Of a DNA stretch of 64,000 nucleotides, positions 1-15,229 are shown piece after piece (within the stretch, counting starts at the first letter, position 1; the number at the start of each line of letters is the position of its first letter). The DNA is from Epiperipatus broadwayi (taxonomy: Eukaryota > Onychophora > Udeonychophora > Euonychophora > Peripatidae), in assembly GCA_028023455.1 (NCBI GenBank), contig JAQFVV010000350.1, positions 622,001 through 686,000 on the forward strand. The letters are read 5' to 3'. The notes beneath the pieces were generated by a model. The model saw only the letters and a list, made by a program, of their open reading frames with translations. It made no database searches and was not told the origin of the DNA. The position numbers were made by a program, and so were the translations under genes.

Positions 1-3000
1 AATTAGCTGGCACCTAAGGGATTTTCTTTCTTCTTTTAAAAATAATAATAAAGTGTTTATTTGATCGGTATATATTTTGGTAGTCGAGTGTTGAATGTTA
101 TTAATGGTTCGCTATTGATGATATTTGACACTTTGCTTGAAAACCAACCATTTTTCTGAAAGGGAAATTTAGGAGGACAAAAATATAAAAGTATTAGTTA
201 ATATTTTATTTGTCGATGCTTAGTGTTTGTTATTTCCCATAAGTGTTAAGTAGTAGTATAGTTTATGGGATCGTTAAGTAGTTTTACCTTTTGTTTTGTT
301 TATCATTTTATCAGGTTGGTTTAATATATATATATATATATGTTGTGACCATCTGAATGGGCACAAGGGTTTAAGATACTTTATATCTTAATTAAATAGT
401 TATATTATATTAAAAAAAATGAAATAGCCTTAGAATTTTAAAATTTTTTGCTGGAGATTGTTTAAAAGTTTAGATGTGGGTTGCTTATGCAGTTTATTGA
501 CCACTTGATAGGTATTCATTATTATTAGTGTGGTTAATGAGATATTTAATGTAAGGAAGCGGGGTTGTTTATTAATGGAATTGATACATTTTGTCAGAAA
601 GATGCAAAGTTATTTTATGTTAGTGTAATATTTGGTTGAATGGTTTCAAAGTCCTTTATTCATTGATACTTATCTTTTGTCAACAATTAATAGCCATTTC
701 AATTATATTTAGTTAAGATAGTTCAATATTTAGGTTGTAGTACATGTGTATGCATGTATGACTCTGCATTATGTTTCATTTCATTTTCATCTTTAATAAC
801 AGCAAATAATAGTACATTCACAATAAAAACATTTAAATTACAGTAGTTATTTTAAATAATTAACAAATATATATTTCCAATGATTAATAGATAGTTAAAT
901 CAATGGATTATTTTACAAATTAAATAAATTATTAATCATTTTTATTTGATAGTTAATTAATATTCATTTTTCTTTCAGGTTTGTAAAAGCTATTTATTTT
1001 ATTATTATTATTATTTTTTTTTGTCATTTAGTTCTGAAAATCAAAGTGTTTTTTTTTTTGAAAAGATTCTTTTTTGCATATGTAATTAGCTTAGCTAGAG
1101 AGATGCGTGGGAGTAACCTTATGAAAGGAAATGAACTTTGCTAGAAAGGGCTATTTAACAAAGATCTCCAGTGGAAAATTTGCTTTATGTAATGTAACTG
1201 TAACCAGTAAACAGTGGCACATTTATTGTGGAACTTAAAGCCAGTTGCTGAAATTGATTTTAAAAAGCACTTTGGAGTAAAACTTCAAAAGGATATTAAG
1301 AAATATATTATGGAAAAAGTTGATTTCAAAATGCAGTTTTAAATTTTAAAAAAGGTACTCAGTTTACTTTATTCTCCTTAATTTAAACATTTTGAATTTA
1401 ACGTCTTCATGACTATTGCTCTTTTAAAAATGTATGTTAATAACGTCCAGTCTACATTACTTCACTTAATTATCATTTTAAATAGGAATAAATTGCATGA
1501 ATATTATTGTTGTATCATTAACCAACGTGTGTTCTTTAATATATCTGGAAAATGCATGCAGAACTATTTTACAGAATATATTTTAATTCTTCACTATTTT
1601 TCGTGCTATGTTTTTGTGAGGATTAAACATAAAATTAAGAACATGCATATCTTGATAAATCATGCCATGTTTAAATTCATCATAAAGAGATAGCAGTATT
1701 TATTTATCTGATATTTCTGGAAATGAAGGAAATAAAATGTGAGCTACTTTAAATTAAGTATCTGTTTAAATCGAATAGAAGGATAAAAATGCGGGTAATT
1801 TTTGTTCTCTTCAATAAAAATGGAAAATAAAACAAAGTATTATTAAATGCTATTCAATAAACTACTAAAAATAATTACGTATTCAATTTAGAACTACAAC
1901 AGAATAAGTGAGATAATTCCTGTCCAACAGTAGTTAAGAATTTATTATATTCTCATCATAATAGAAGATAAATTGATTGCTTATGTATGATACAGTAACT
2001 TAAATAACTACATTGAAGATGCTGAGTCCTATTTAAGCATGACTATATTTGTTTGGTTATCCTACAGCAGTTTATTTTAGTTTAAAATTCAGTTTGGAAT
2101 ATGTCCCATATTGTTTCATAAACCTGGAACCAAGCTTTGCAAGTGAACTTTTATTTTAAGTTACAAAACTAATTACCTTTGTGTCTTTATTTTTTTTTAT
2201 TGCTTGTCATAATTAATGTATATGATAGGTAGATAGGCTTCTTTATTATTATGTTCATTTATAATCTGTGTTATTTTGATCTTCGAGACCATCTCTGAAG
2301 CATATCTGAATGAGGAGTATGCTGGTAAAAATTGATTGTATTCAAATAAGTTTTATTGTTCTTTTACGAAGGTAAAAGAAACAAGTATTTTTTTTTAAAA
2401 TATATTATTAGAGAGGTTTATATTTATTTTGCATACTTTATTATTTCAAAGTGAGAATTATTATTTTTTTTTTCGAATCAACGAACTTATAATAGAAATA
2501 GTTTGTTAGATATGAAAGAAAGTTCGTTCGTAATAATTATAAATATTAAATTTTAAAAGTAACCTAAAGTTTATTCAGAATTAAAAGTTATACCTTAATG
2601 CAATATTTAATTATCATGTTACCTACTTAGTGTGTAATTTAGAGTTAATATTATCTATACTTTTTATTCACGGGTGTGTATTTGTTTTGCACAATTATGA
2701 TATTTGTTTGACAAAGTTCAGTTTGTGAATATTTTATGCATAAATTTCGTACACTGTCATATTCTACTAAGTTGAACGGATTGGTATGTTATCTGTATGG
2801 ATTTATCTGCCAGCGTGTATTTATAATGTTCGATATTTAGAAAAGCTATGAGAATAGAAAGAAATCTGATTGCGTTATAATGTTTGTAGGGATAAAAGAT
2901 TTTGCTGATGTAGTATATGTTAATAATTTTCCATGAGTAAACCTAGTTTATTTTATATGCGTATGATATTTTTGAAGCGATGTTTCCTTAGGACCCTGGT

Positions 3001-4640
3001 GATGAGGAATAAGTTCCCCAATCAATACTGTATTTTGAATCAGATGAATTATTGTAAAAATGTTCGGTAAGAGTTAGCTGCTCCTCATGTAGATTTTCCT
3101 TATAACGTATAGTATGTATAACCATGAAAATATAGCTTTGTGTTAATTAATAGTGGCTAGATAAATTATTAGATTAACTCTTGATGTAGTATTAGTGTCA
3201 TATTTTATTGATGAATTACGACATTGTTCGAAATAAAATAATTGTATGATATTTTCTTAATGAATGGAGAGTTTATAGAAAAGATTGTTTTACATTATCG
3301 CTGTTTGAGTGTGCACACACACGTGTAATATAAATAATATCGCGTATATAAAGTATAGAGATATTGAAATTAAAATGAGGAATAAATGTTTCTTTGAAAT
3401 ACATTACATTTATTTAATAGAAGTATAAAGTATTAAGATTAAAACGGGAAATAAATATTTTAAAATACAGTGTATTTATTTAAATAAAGGTTATAAGTCA
3501 TCAAATCATCAGAATAAACATGATTTTGTTGCTATAAATGAAAGGTATACGTAATTGAAAGTGATTATTAGTCAATTAGAGAAAGTTGCTTTGCTGAAAG
3601 CCAAATATAAGTAATTTGATTTATTTTGTTAATCAAGAGTAATATCATCTCAAAAGTATTTTTTTGAGCTAATAATATAACATGTTACTTATTTATTGTC
3701 ATATAGATGAAACATGTAGGCAAAGTATGTGTTCGAAGTCAGGATATTTAAGTTTTGTTATTAATTTGCTTTGATAGTAGGGATAATCCCAAACTGATGC
3801 TAAAAATTTATATGATAATTTAAAAATCTGTAAGACAAATAGTCCATTTGTAAATATTATGTTAAACAAACTTTATTTTATTGTAATAAATGATTTGTTT
3901 TAGTTATTTAAAATCTTAAAACTGTGTCTGGAGTTATTCTTGTGTACATTCGTATTTCCATTTCCACACCTCCACATTTCATAAATCTATTACAAAATAG
4001 ATATATTATTTTAGAGTTATAATATTAAATTTGCTAGTGTCTGACAATATTGTTTTTCTTAATCCAAACATTATAAAGAACTTTTGCCACTTGATAAACG
4101 TATTAGAAAGGTTTCCAAGTCAGTATATTTGTTGGATGATGATAGGAGATTAAAATACCATATTTCTGTCATTATCTTATTATTGAAACGCAGTAAAATA
4201 TTTTAGTCAATTTGTTTCATTATATTTTTTTCATACTTTAGAATTATAACTTATGGGCCAATGTAGTTTATTTAATTCAACTGTGTTTGTTAAATTCCCT
4301 GAGATCTTATTATTATTTCTTGATTGGAATTAAAGTAGATGTTTAGATTATGGTATGCCAAGTCATAGAATTGTTTAAGAATATAATTATAGCAAGCTGA
4401 TATATGTTATACTTGGATGAAGGAAGAAATGAAGTTTAAAGTATATTTTAATAGACTGTATCAAATAAACATTATGCTTCTTTATCATACAATTAATTAA
4501 CAATGGAATTTACATTATATTAAATGTTTTGTAATATTTCTTCTTTTATTCATTTATTATCATATATCTTATGAATGGCCTATAGCCTCCCACTGAGCTG
4601 AGCTGAACATAAACTTAAATATAGAGTCTCAGTAATAATT
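1..4640. other. Unique A+T-rich DNA with strand asymmetry, no gene recognised
   Basis: No long open frame and no recognisable protein family was found on either strand. The + strand is visibly richer in T than A and in G than C across the whole stretch, unlike the A-rich, repeat-filled DNA that follows. Such skew is seen in introns and 3' untranslated regions of genes transcribed in the + direction, so this may be part of a transcribed unit whose exons lie outside the window. That is inference. A short TA tract at 322-340 is followed by TGTTGTGACC, loosely like the repeat termini described elsewhere in this window. Confidence 0.5.
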
Positions 4641-4739
4641 TTGTATTATATATTTTGTTATATTGTTCTATTTATGAATAAAACTGGCACCTGGGCATTT
4701 TGCTCATGTAATATATATGAGCGGTGTTGGGGGTGTAGG

Positions 4740-6178
<1,439 letters not shown>

Positions 6179-6180
6179 AT

Positions 6181-6587
6181 CTACTGTACGAGTCAAAATA
6201 GTCTGCTCATTTAACAAGATTCAAATACTAAGCAAAAGTACCTTGAATCCAATCATGCTTGAGATACACAGGTCAGGAGCAATCCTGAATTCTAACCTAT
6301 TTGCCTATTCTTCTAAATCTGACCCAATGAACAACAATCCTGATGATACAGCACAATTATTTTAATTATGGGCCCAGAAGCAAAGTGGTAGAGCATAAGA
6401 TCAGACTGATGATGATGATCAAGATAAGAGTAGCCCAGGAATTACATTTATTAAAGTTATCTTTATTAATGCTAAGTTATTAGCTAAAGAGAATAATTCT
6501 AAATACTAATTAGAAAATAATAATTCAAAACAAACCAGGATTTACATGAAATATATATTTAATAAAATATAGCAAAAACACACACAT

Positions 6588-6621
<34 letters not shown>

Positions 6622-8948
6622 TACAAAAGGGTTCGCACTTAGAATGATATTATCTATCTAAAAACTTGGGATTTGTTTTTATAAAATCCCCTTAACATTA
6701 ATTATTTAACGAATATACTTTTATGGAGTGTATTATAACTTGTGGGAAGTTAATATGTCAATTTAATAAAATTTTACCAACAGAACATTGTGGATGCTTA
6801 AAATAAATATAAAAGATCGTGACAGGTTTAGTAGTAAATTATTTATTCGATAAACAGGCAAAATATATGATCTCAATCACTTATCTACATTATGAAAATC
6901 ATTATATATATACTTTTATTGGCATTGTTTCAGAAGGCATCTTTGGAACTTATAAATAAAAAAACAAACAATGCACTACATTTACGAGAATATATGATAC
7001 AATCATTAATATAAACTGATTTACATCTATGGGAATCGATAAGTATTTTAAAAGAAAGCAGTTTTAAAATCAACATACTGACTAATTAGCATGTTGGAGC
7101 ATTTCATGAATGAGTAATTATTTCCAACACCTAATGAAAAGTTAAACAGACCTAAATCTATTAACTAAAACAATAACGATACTAGCATGTCATAAGAGAA
7201 ATGCAGCTCTTATGGTATTTTGAATTATTGAAGATGAATGAAGGTTGATACATATGCCATTTTGACAGCACAGTATTGAATGGAGAGGTTTGGTTTGAAG
7301 ACCCAGAGCCAACTGTATGGAACTTCCACAGCACAATCAAAACCCTATAAACCTGGCATTCCACAGGGAGTAGGGTATGCTAGTAGGAGGGGGAGATTCG
7401 GATTTCTGAAGTCCACAATGACAAAGCAATAAAGACAATATATGTAGAAGTACCATAAGAGAAAGAAAGGTAGACCAGCAGCATTATAGTTGTACAATAA
7501 ACTTAATATATTATATTCTGAAGCCTGTAAGTGGTTTGACTACTGCACAATGATATATTTAAATAACGAATCATTCAGAAAATTATAATGGCAAATAACT
7601 CTTCTAACTATAACATTAAAGTAACAAAATTTATATTTAACTTTGATTCCCATATACATATTAACTGATAGAATTAGCCCTCCAGGCAGCATCAAGAAAG
7701 AATGGACTAATTATATTAAGGTTCACAATTTTTTAAAATAAAAATTTAAAGACAAATTCAAATAATAATGTGAAATATGCATCCATAATAAAATATTTTA
7801 AAAAAAATAACAGGAATAAGAGATTTAAATATAAACTCAACCTAGCGAACGATTTCTATTTCAAATAAATAAAACTTTACTAATAAATTTAACTGAAGCC
7901 ACTGCTTCTTTCCCCATTAAACAAAGAAAATAACCCCTTATTAGACTCATGAGGTTGAATGATATTGGTATATTAAAGAAAATGAATTATATATATATAT
8001 ATATATATTAAACAAAAGAAGTCAAATATTTAATTGAGCCGCACAAAGCTATATAACATAAATTAAGCATGAAAGAGCATAGTGAGAACTACATTAAACT
8101 AGTAAGGGATTACAGAGAGAGAGAGTTCAAGAGAATAATTAATAGAAACTTATAAATTAATATATGAATTAAAATACAAAGGTTGAACTACATATTACAA
8201 AAGGATTTACTTATTAAGGCAGCTCTACATTAAGTGAGGTCACCTCTGCATAGCAAGTAGATGTAGAATAAGCAGTTAATCAGTTGGGTCATCATATATG
8301 GCTGGTCATATGGATGGAATATGGCAGAAGCAAGCAGACAGTTCTCTGAGAGAAGAGAAAGGTTCCTCTACTCAAACTTCATAGCGCTTGACTTTTCCTG
8401 ACTTCTTAAGTGGAATGATGAATCATTTTTTTCTGGAAAATTATTGACTCAAACTTTGTGAAATAATTTACTAATTCAAAGTTTAATTACTAACTCAAAG
8501 TAACTCAAAGTAAACTGAAAGTAACTGACTGAAAGTAACCAACTGAAAATTAACTAAACTGACTTCTTTGTTCTATGGGCCCCTTTTATACACATTTTAA
8601 TCCCTCCAAGAATGCAATTTCAGTTGCCCACAGCTATCTCTGTAATCTCTTGATTAAATAAAAAACAACAATTTAATTGGCAAAATATTTTTAAAACAGA
8701 TAAGGCTCAAAATACCATTTGATATATTTTTAAAGATTTGAAAACAACTAACAAAAGAATTTTTAATTAAGATTTACAAATTGATGAAAACAGTCTGACT
8801 ATAGATAAAGATGATTTCAGTATTTCAAACCTTCCTGATTTTACCTTGTTTTTACATTCCATACTTTAATTAAATACACACATAAAAATATATTTACAAT
8901 TATATAAGAGCATCTAATTTTCAGCAATAAATATTAATAGAATAATTG

Positions 8949-8988
<40 letters not shown>

Positions 8989-9173
8989 GCATCATGCACA
9001 CTACTGTTTTACTTTACTAGATATTTTTAATTTTATTCATTCCTTGGATAATTATACATAGTGTGTGGGTGAATGTCAAATATTTATGGCGAGGTCTGAA
9101 TTGTGGGCCCCACTGGAGGTTAGTTTATATGGTAAGCATGAAGCTCGATGATGATTAGACATCAACTGCTTCA
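6181..9173. repeat. 3-kb repeat, copy A (LTR-like)
   Basis: Aligns base for base over nearly its whole length with 12,218-15,229 in the same orientation, with scattered substitutions and small indels. For example, about 25 bp near 7,378 are missing relative to copy B, and the CA/TA microsatellites near 6,580 and 8,956 differ. It begins CTACTGTACGAGTC and ends AACTGCTTCA. Short frames inside, such as 7,182-7,364, are not preserved as coding between copies and look like chance. Confidence 0.9.
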
Positions 9174-12100
9174 CTCTACCCCACTTAAACTGATCATTAA
9201 AAAATATCAATAAGAAAAATTACCTTCATTGAAGTCTAATATAATTTTGGTGAGAAAAACAACCTTAATAAATGAGCATGAAAACTTTGCTCCTTGTTGA
9301 TGAAAAAAAAACTGCCTTGTTATTTGAATCAAGTTTCTAGTATGGAAAAGAAAAAATCTTTCATTAATTTTTTTATTTTTATTGCAACTTATTATTACTT
9401 TCTTTATTAACTGAAATATTTGGTGGAGGGATTCAAAATATGAGAATGTCCATTTGCATTTTTTTTATTGTCTTTGACTTTGTTTATCCATGTCTGCTAC
9501 TTCCTTTTAATTATATTTTCTGGGATCTGGAGATATATAAGGTTTAAAATGATGTTCCCCTGGGTTAAAGATATGTCTTTCTAGATCTCTTACTAAAATA
9601 TTAAAAGAGGTCACAATATTGTGCTTTGGTATATTATTATATTGTTCTTTATTAAAAGTATCTTGCTTTAAAAAAATTTCTCTAACTTTCTTTGACATAA
9701 TGGTACCCACTATAACATGTTTACTTTGGGAGTTGAGAAGTTTTTCTCCATCTTTTATGAAACTATTTTTCTTTAAATGTGTCCATGCTCTCAAACAGAT
9801 TTTATCTTCTCTGTCTAATGAGTTCAGCTCCTCATCAATTTTGTTCTGATCATATGTCATAAATAAATAATTATGGGATTTATTAAAATGGACAGTATTG
9901 GCCACACCTAAAGATCTGTCTGCTTTCTTCATTTTCATATCAGGAGGTCATTCAGCATCATTTCTAAACTTTAACTTTGATGTGTTCATCAACCCTTCAT
10001 TATCACTTTTCCACAGAACATCTTTATAGTTATTATGAAAATGTAACTCAGAATTATCAATTATGATTTCAGAAGATTCATACAAAACAGTATGTATTAT
10101 TCTATTGATATTTTTCATGATCAATACAGCTACTCCATTAGATGGTGCTAAACTGGTATCATCACTTTGAGATGAGATGGCTTGCAGTATATTTGAAACT
10201 ACCATTTCCTCACTACTTTCTTCATACTTCTTTCTTCATACTTAACTAAATCTGCTAGAGTAAAACTTTGACTGTAAGTAACTCCTGTCAAATTAGATGC
10301 TAATTCTTTACTTTTTTGTTGAATAGAGTTGGCATTTGTCTTCACCCACTTAATCTCATGAGGTTTCAACCTTATTTTAGTTGGTTGAGGTTCTATGTCC
10401 TCTGCTCCATTGTCTTCTAAAAGTGCTTCCATGAAAATTATCTTATCTTTAGTTTCAGCATCAATATCCTTTGATTCAAGGTAGAACCATTTTCAAATCT
10501 TTCCAGTTTTCTTGTTTGGTTCATCAGATTCTCTATTTGGTTAGCCTCCTGCTTCTTTGCAGTATCTTCAATTTCATTTATAACTTTCATGTCTTCCACT
10601 ACTGTGTTTTCAAAAATTGTTTCTACACAGACTATCTTGCCTTTGGTTAGATCAATAGTCTCTCATTGCTTTGGAACAAGTACATCTTTGAAACCATCAG
10701 CTGGAATGTCCAAAGTAGTACTAATCTTATCAATATTTGATTTTATTCCAGTTAACTGGCACTCTATAGTCATACTCATATCATTGGGAGAATTTGGAAT
10801 AATGGCCATATATTCTTGACCTCTGGCTTTGATTCCATTGATTTACATTCAATATCTACAGCCACATCATTAGCACCACAGTTCATTGTATCTAAAATCA
10901 CATCTGTCATCTTGCTCTCATTTTCCTCAGCAGTTGTGGCAGTATTACTGTTGTCTGTTTGACTTTCACTTGATTCTACATTAACAACAGAGCTAGTCCT
11001 TTCTAAGTCCAGCTGCGCTTCCTCTGTGTTTTTCTTGGGCTGTGTTCCATCCCCACTTCTCATTACTTCCATGAGTTCCTTCTGTTGCTCTTCAAGTTCT
11101 TTCCATCGTTTTCAGACTCTTTTTTCATGTCCTGAAGCATACTATATAGCATGGCTATGACCTCCTTTTCTTCCTCTGGCATCAATGCTCCTATGTTTTC
11201 TTCACAATTCACTTTTTTTCTTCTTTTGAAAGGTAGTCAATTTTAAATGTATCTGTGAAATATATTTTAATATTTTGATTTAAACTTTTTTATTTTATGC
11301 GGCATATACACCTCTCTCCCTCCTCTCTTCAACTGTCTCCATTCTGCCATTTTTTGTTGCTGCTGACCACTGCTTATAAATGAAAAAAAAATTGATCATA
11401 ACGTGTAGGTGTATGATCTATTGGAATTCAACTGCCTTGCTGCTTGACTTTTGGTTGTTTTTCTGCACCTATAATAGACTCTTACAAAAAAAAAGATTAG
11501 TTATTTGTTTCTACAATATATATGTTTGCTCATGACTATTTATACATGGAAAAACAGTGAGACAAAAATATAACTCTCAACCCCTAACATTCTGGTTTGA
11601 ACTCATTTTGATATCTTATTTTTTTATATCACCTGTTGGCACATTTATATAAAGGCGCCAGCCAACAGTATATATAAAAAAATCCAACACACATCTGGGC
11701 TACTCAACTAGTAAATATAAATAAGTATTTGTTACACATTAACTCTATTACATATATAATGTACAGAAAATAAATTAAACATGAAGTGCACCTTGTTACA
11801 ATTTCAAGGTTTATAACTTATGGCTGAAGTACATGGGTTTTATTTATAAAACATTTTCATTTATATAACATAAGAAACACATTTTATATAGTTATAAAAC
11901 CAGATACAGATATTTTTTATTTATGGTTGTAACACATAGGTATCCAAATTTTTAAAACAAGATTTTTATATTTGTAGCTATAAATATGGAAAACAATATT
12001 TTTCTATAGTTGCAAAACCAGATACAAAAAAAAAAATTACATTTATGGTTGAAATGCATGGACATTGGTTTTAATACAAATTTTTCACATTTTATATATA

Positions 12101-12221
12101 TATAAAATTGAAAAACAAACTCGGGAAGAAAAGAATATATATATCATCAATGATCTCTTCAGTGTGTGGAATTATTGAGGTCCCACAATTGGGCATACAA
12201 GCCTGGAAAAAAGAAATCTAC
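9174..12221. other. Core of the composite element
   Basis: Unique sequence between the two 3-kb repeats. Its centre holds the broken coding region at 9,507-11,350 on the minus strand. The remainder is A+T-rich. A hairpin at about 11,634-11,676 (CTGTTGGC paired with GCCAACAG) encloses TTTATATAAA, a possible TATA element about 300 bp upstream of the minus-strand ATG; a promoter role is inference. Downstream of the coding region on the minus strand, AATAAAAAAAA near 9,458-9,473 could be a polyadenylation signal. Confidence 0.6.
9507..11350 (-). pseudogene. Broken intronless coding region, unrecognised protein
   Basis: Read on the minus strand, an ATG in good context (AACAAAAAATGGCAG, 11,350) opens MAEWRQLKRGGREV. 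Protein-like sequence then continues through at least five frame changes (near 11,200, 11,105, 10,823, 10,455 and 10,208) and two in-frame stops (about 10,663 and 9,948). It ends with a stop at 9,507 after ISPDPRKYN. The parts include an acidic, Ser/Thr-rich low-complexity stretch (about 10,840-11,060), a Lys/Glu-rich probably coiled stretch (about 10,460-10,620) and a basic C-terminal part with DLERHIFNPGEHH. Intact length would be roughly 600 residues. I recognise no reverse transcriptase, protease, zinc knuckle or transposase motif. It may be a gag-like protein of the element or a captured host retrocopy. The function is unknown. Confidence 0.6.
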
Positions 12222-15007
12222 TGTACCAGTCAAAATAGTCTGCTCACTTAACAAGATTCAAATTCTAAACAAAAGCACATTGAATCCGATCATGCTTGAG
12301 ATACACAGGTCTGGAGCAATCCTAAATTCTAACCTATTTGCCTATTCTTCGAATCTCTGACCCAATGAGCAACAATTCTGATGATACAGCACAATTATTT
12401 TAATTCCAGGTCCAGAAGCAAAGCGGTAGAGCATAGGATCAGTCTTATGATAATGATCGAGATAAGAGTAGTCCAAGAATTACATTTATTAAAGTTATCT
12501 TTATTAATGCTAAGTTATTAGCTAAAGAGAATAATTCTAAATACTAATTAGAAAATAATAATTCAAAACAAAACAGGATTTAAATGAAATATGTATTTAA
12601 TAAAATATTGCGAAAACCCATATATATATATATATTACAAAAGGATTCACGCTTAGAATGATATTGTCTATCTACAAAACTTGGAATTTGTTTTTATAAA
12701 ATCCCCTTAACATTAATAATTTAACGAATATACTTTTATGGAGTGTATTATAACTTGTGTGGAGTTAATATGCCAATTTAATAAAATTTTACCAACAGAA
12801 CATTGTGGATGCCTAAAATAAATATAAAAGATCGTGACAGGTTTAGTAGTAAATGATTTGATAAACAGGCAAAAATATACAATTTTAATCATTTATCTAT
12901 CTTATGAAAACCATTATATGTACTTTTATTGGCATTGTTTGGAAAAGATGTCTTTGGAAAATATACATAAGAAACAAACAATGCGCTACATTTATGAGAA
13001 TACATATACAATCATTAATATAAATTGATTTACATCTATGGGAATCGATAAGTATTTTAAAAGAAAGCAGTTTTAAAATCAACATACTGACTAATTAGCA
13101 TGTTGGAGCATTTCATGAATGAGTAATTATTTCCAACACCTAACGAAAGGTTAAACAGATATAAATCCATTAACTAAAACAATAACGATGCTAGCATGTC
13201 ATAAGAAAAATGTGGCTCTTATGGTACTTTGAATTCTTGAGGATGAATGAAGGTTGATACATCCGCCATTTTGACGGCACAGTATTGAATGCAGAGGTTT
13301 GGTTTGAAGGCCCAGAGTCAACTATATGGAACTTCCGCAGCACAATCAAAACCCTATAAACCTGGAATTCCACAAGGAGTAGGGTATGCCCCTGATTATG
13401 AATGATTTTGAGAACTAGTAGGAGGGGGAGATTCGGATTTTTGAAGTCCCCAATGACAAAGCAATAAAGACAATATATGTAGAAGTACCATAAGAGAAAG
13501 AAAGGTAGGCCAGCAGCATTATACTTGTACAATAAACTTAATATATTATACTCTGAAACATGTAAATGGTTTGACTACTGTATAATGATATATTTAAATA
13601 ATGAATCATTCAGAAAATTATAATGGCAAATAACTCTTCTAACTATAACATTAAAATAACAAAATTTATATTTAACTTCGATTCCAATATACATATTAAC
13701 TGATAGAATTAGCCATCCAGGCAGCATCAAGAAAGGATGGACTAATTATATTAAGGTTCACAATCTTTTAAAATGAAAATTTAAAGACAAATTCAAATAA
13801 TAAAGTGAAATATGCATCCACAATAAAATATTTTAAATAAAAAACATGAATAAGAGATTTAAATATAAACTCAACATAGTGAGCGATTTCTGTTACAAAG
13901 GAATAAAATTTTACTAATAAATTTAACTGAAGCTTATTGCTTTTTTCCCTATTAAACAAAGAAAATAAACCCTTATTAGACTCACGAGGTTGAATGATAT
14001 TAGCATATTAAAGAAAATGAATTATATATATATTAAACAAAAGAAGTCAAATATTTAATTGAGCCACACAAAGCTATATAACATAAATTAAGCGTGAAAG
14101 AGCTTAGTGAGAACAACATTAAACTAGTAAGGAATTACAGAGAGAGAGTTCAAGAGAATAATTGATAGAAACTTATAAATTAATATCTGAATTAAAATAC
14201 AAAGGTTGAACTACATATTACAAAAGGATTTACTTATTAAGGCAGCTCTACATTGAGTGAGGTTACCTCCACATAGCAGTAGATGTAGAATAAACAGTCA
14301 ATCAGTTGGGTCATCATATATGGCCGGTCAGATGGATGTAACATGGTGGCAGCAGGCAGACAGTGTCTGAGAGAATCAGAAAAAGGTGAAAGGTTCTTCT
14401 ATTCAAACTTCATAGTGCTTGACTTCTTAAGTGGAAGGATGAATCAATTTTTCTGGAAAATTGCTAACTCAAACATTCTGAAATAATTTACTAACTTATT
14501 CAAAGTTTAATTACTAACTCAAAGTAACTCAAAGTAAACTGAAAGTAACTGACTGAAAGTAACCAACTGAAAATTAACTAAACTGACTTCTTTTGTTCTA
14601 TGGGCCCCTTTTATACACATTTTAATCCCTCCAAGAATGCAATTTCAGTTGCCTACAGCTATCTCTGTAATTTCTTGATTAAATAAAAAACAGCATTTAA
14701 TTAGCAAAATATTTTTAAAACAGATAAGGCTCGAAATACAATTTGATATATTTTTAAAGATTTGAAAACAATTAACAAAAGAATTTTAATTAAGATTTAT
14801 AATTTTAATTAATGAAAACAGTCTGACTATAGATAAATGTGATTTCAGCATTTTGAGCCTTCCTCATTTTACCTTGTTTTTACATTCCATACTTTAATTA
14901 AATACACACATAAAAAGATATTTACCATTATATAAAAACATCTAATTTTCAGCAATAAATATTAATATAAATTTTCAGCAATAAATATTAATATAAATTA
15001 TTGCTTC

Positions 15008-15046
<39 letters not shown>

Positions 15047-15229
15047 TTACCACCCTACTGTTTTAGTTTACTAAATATTTTTAATTTTATTAATTCCTTG
15101 GATAATTATACATACAGTGTGTGGGTAAATGTCATATATTTATGGCAAGGTCTGAATTGCAGGCCCCACAGAAGGTTAGTGTAGATGGTGAAGTATGAAG
15201 CTTGATGATGATTAGACATGACTGATTCA
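12218..15229. repeat. 3-kb repeat, copy B (LTR-like)
   Basis: Second copy of the repeat at 6,181-9,173, same orientation. It begins CTACTGTACCAGTC and ends GACTGATTCA. Differences include a 27-bp tandem duplication near 14,945-14,998 and a pure TA tract at 15,013-15,042 where copy A has CA/TA. The frame 13,191-13,532 on the minus strand is disrupted in copy A by an indel, so it is not treated as a gene. GGAAAAAAGAAAT just to the left is purine-rich and could be a polypurine tract if the element reads in the + direction. Confidence 0.9.

Larger units (their letters stand above)
6181..15229 (-). mobile_element. 9.05-kb composite element with 3.0-kb direct terminal repeats
   Basis: Two 3.0-kb direct repeats (copies A and B) flank a 3.05-kb core. 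The whole block sits inside one family II copy. The left flank ends ...CTATCTGAT and the right flank resumes ATATCGATGTATTCAATGC. Together they give the uninterrupted sequence seen, as reverse complement, at 26,313-26,345. The unit therefore arrived or was assembled as one piece, as an LTR retrotransposon would. The strand given follows the broken coding region in the core. For that orientation, AAGTGGGGTAGAG directly precedes the 3' repeat and resembles a polypurine tract. Against a classical LTR element, no target-site duplication is visible and no reverse transcriptase was found. A LARD-like or tyrosine-recombinase-type element, or recombination between separate copies, are alternatives. 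Confidence 0.65.

Noticed and set aside
2985-3015. Possible terminal exon: TTTCCTTAG followed by GACCCTGGTGATGAGGAATAA
   Set aside because: Splice acceptor and short frame are plausible, but nothing upstream or downstream supports a gene; seven codons are too little evidence.
6336-6420. CTGATGA motifs in the 3-kb repeats and elsewhere, checked as hammerhead cores
   Set aside because: No GAAA box with a pairing helix II follows at a suitable distance.
9507-11350. Assignment of the broken protein to axonemal dynein intermediate chains or other WD-repeat proteins
   Set aside because: Considered from a vague resemblance of short stretches, but no WD motif or extended match could be supported.
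13191-13532. 113-codon frame in repeat copy B, possibly membrane-like
   Set aside because: The same region in copy A is disrupted by an indel and there is no sign of selection; treated as non-coding repeat sequence.
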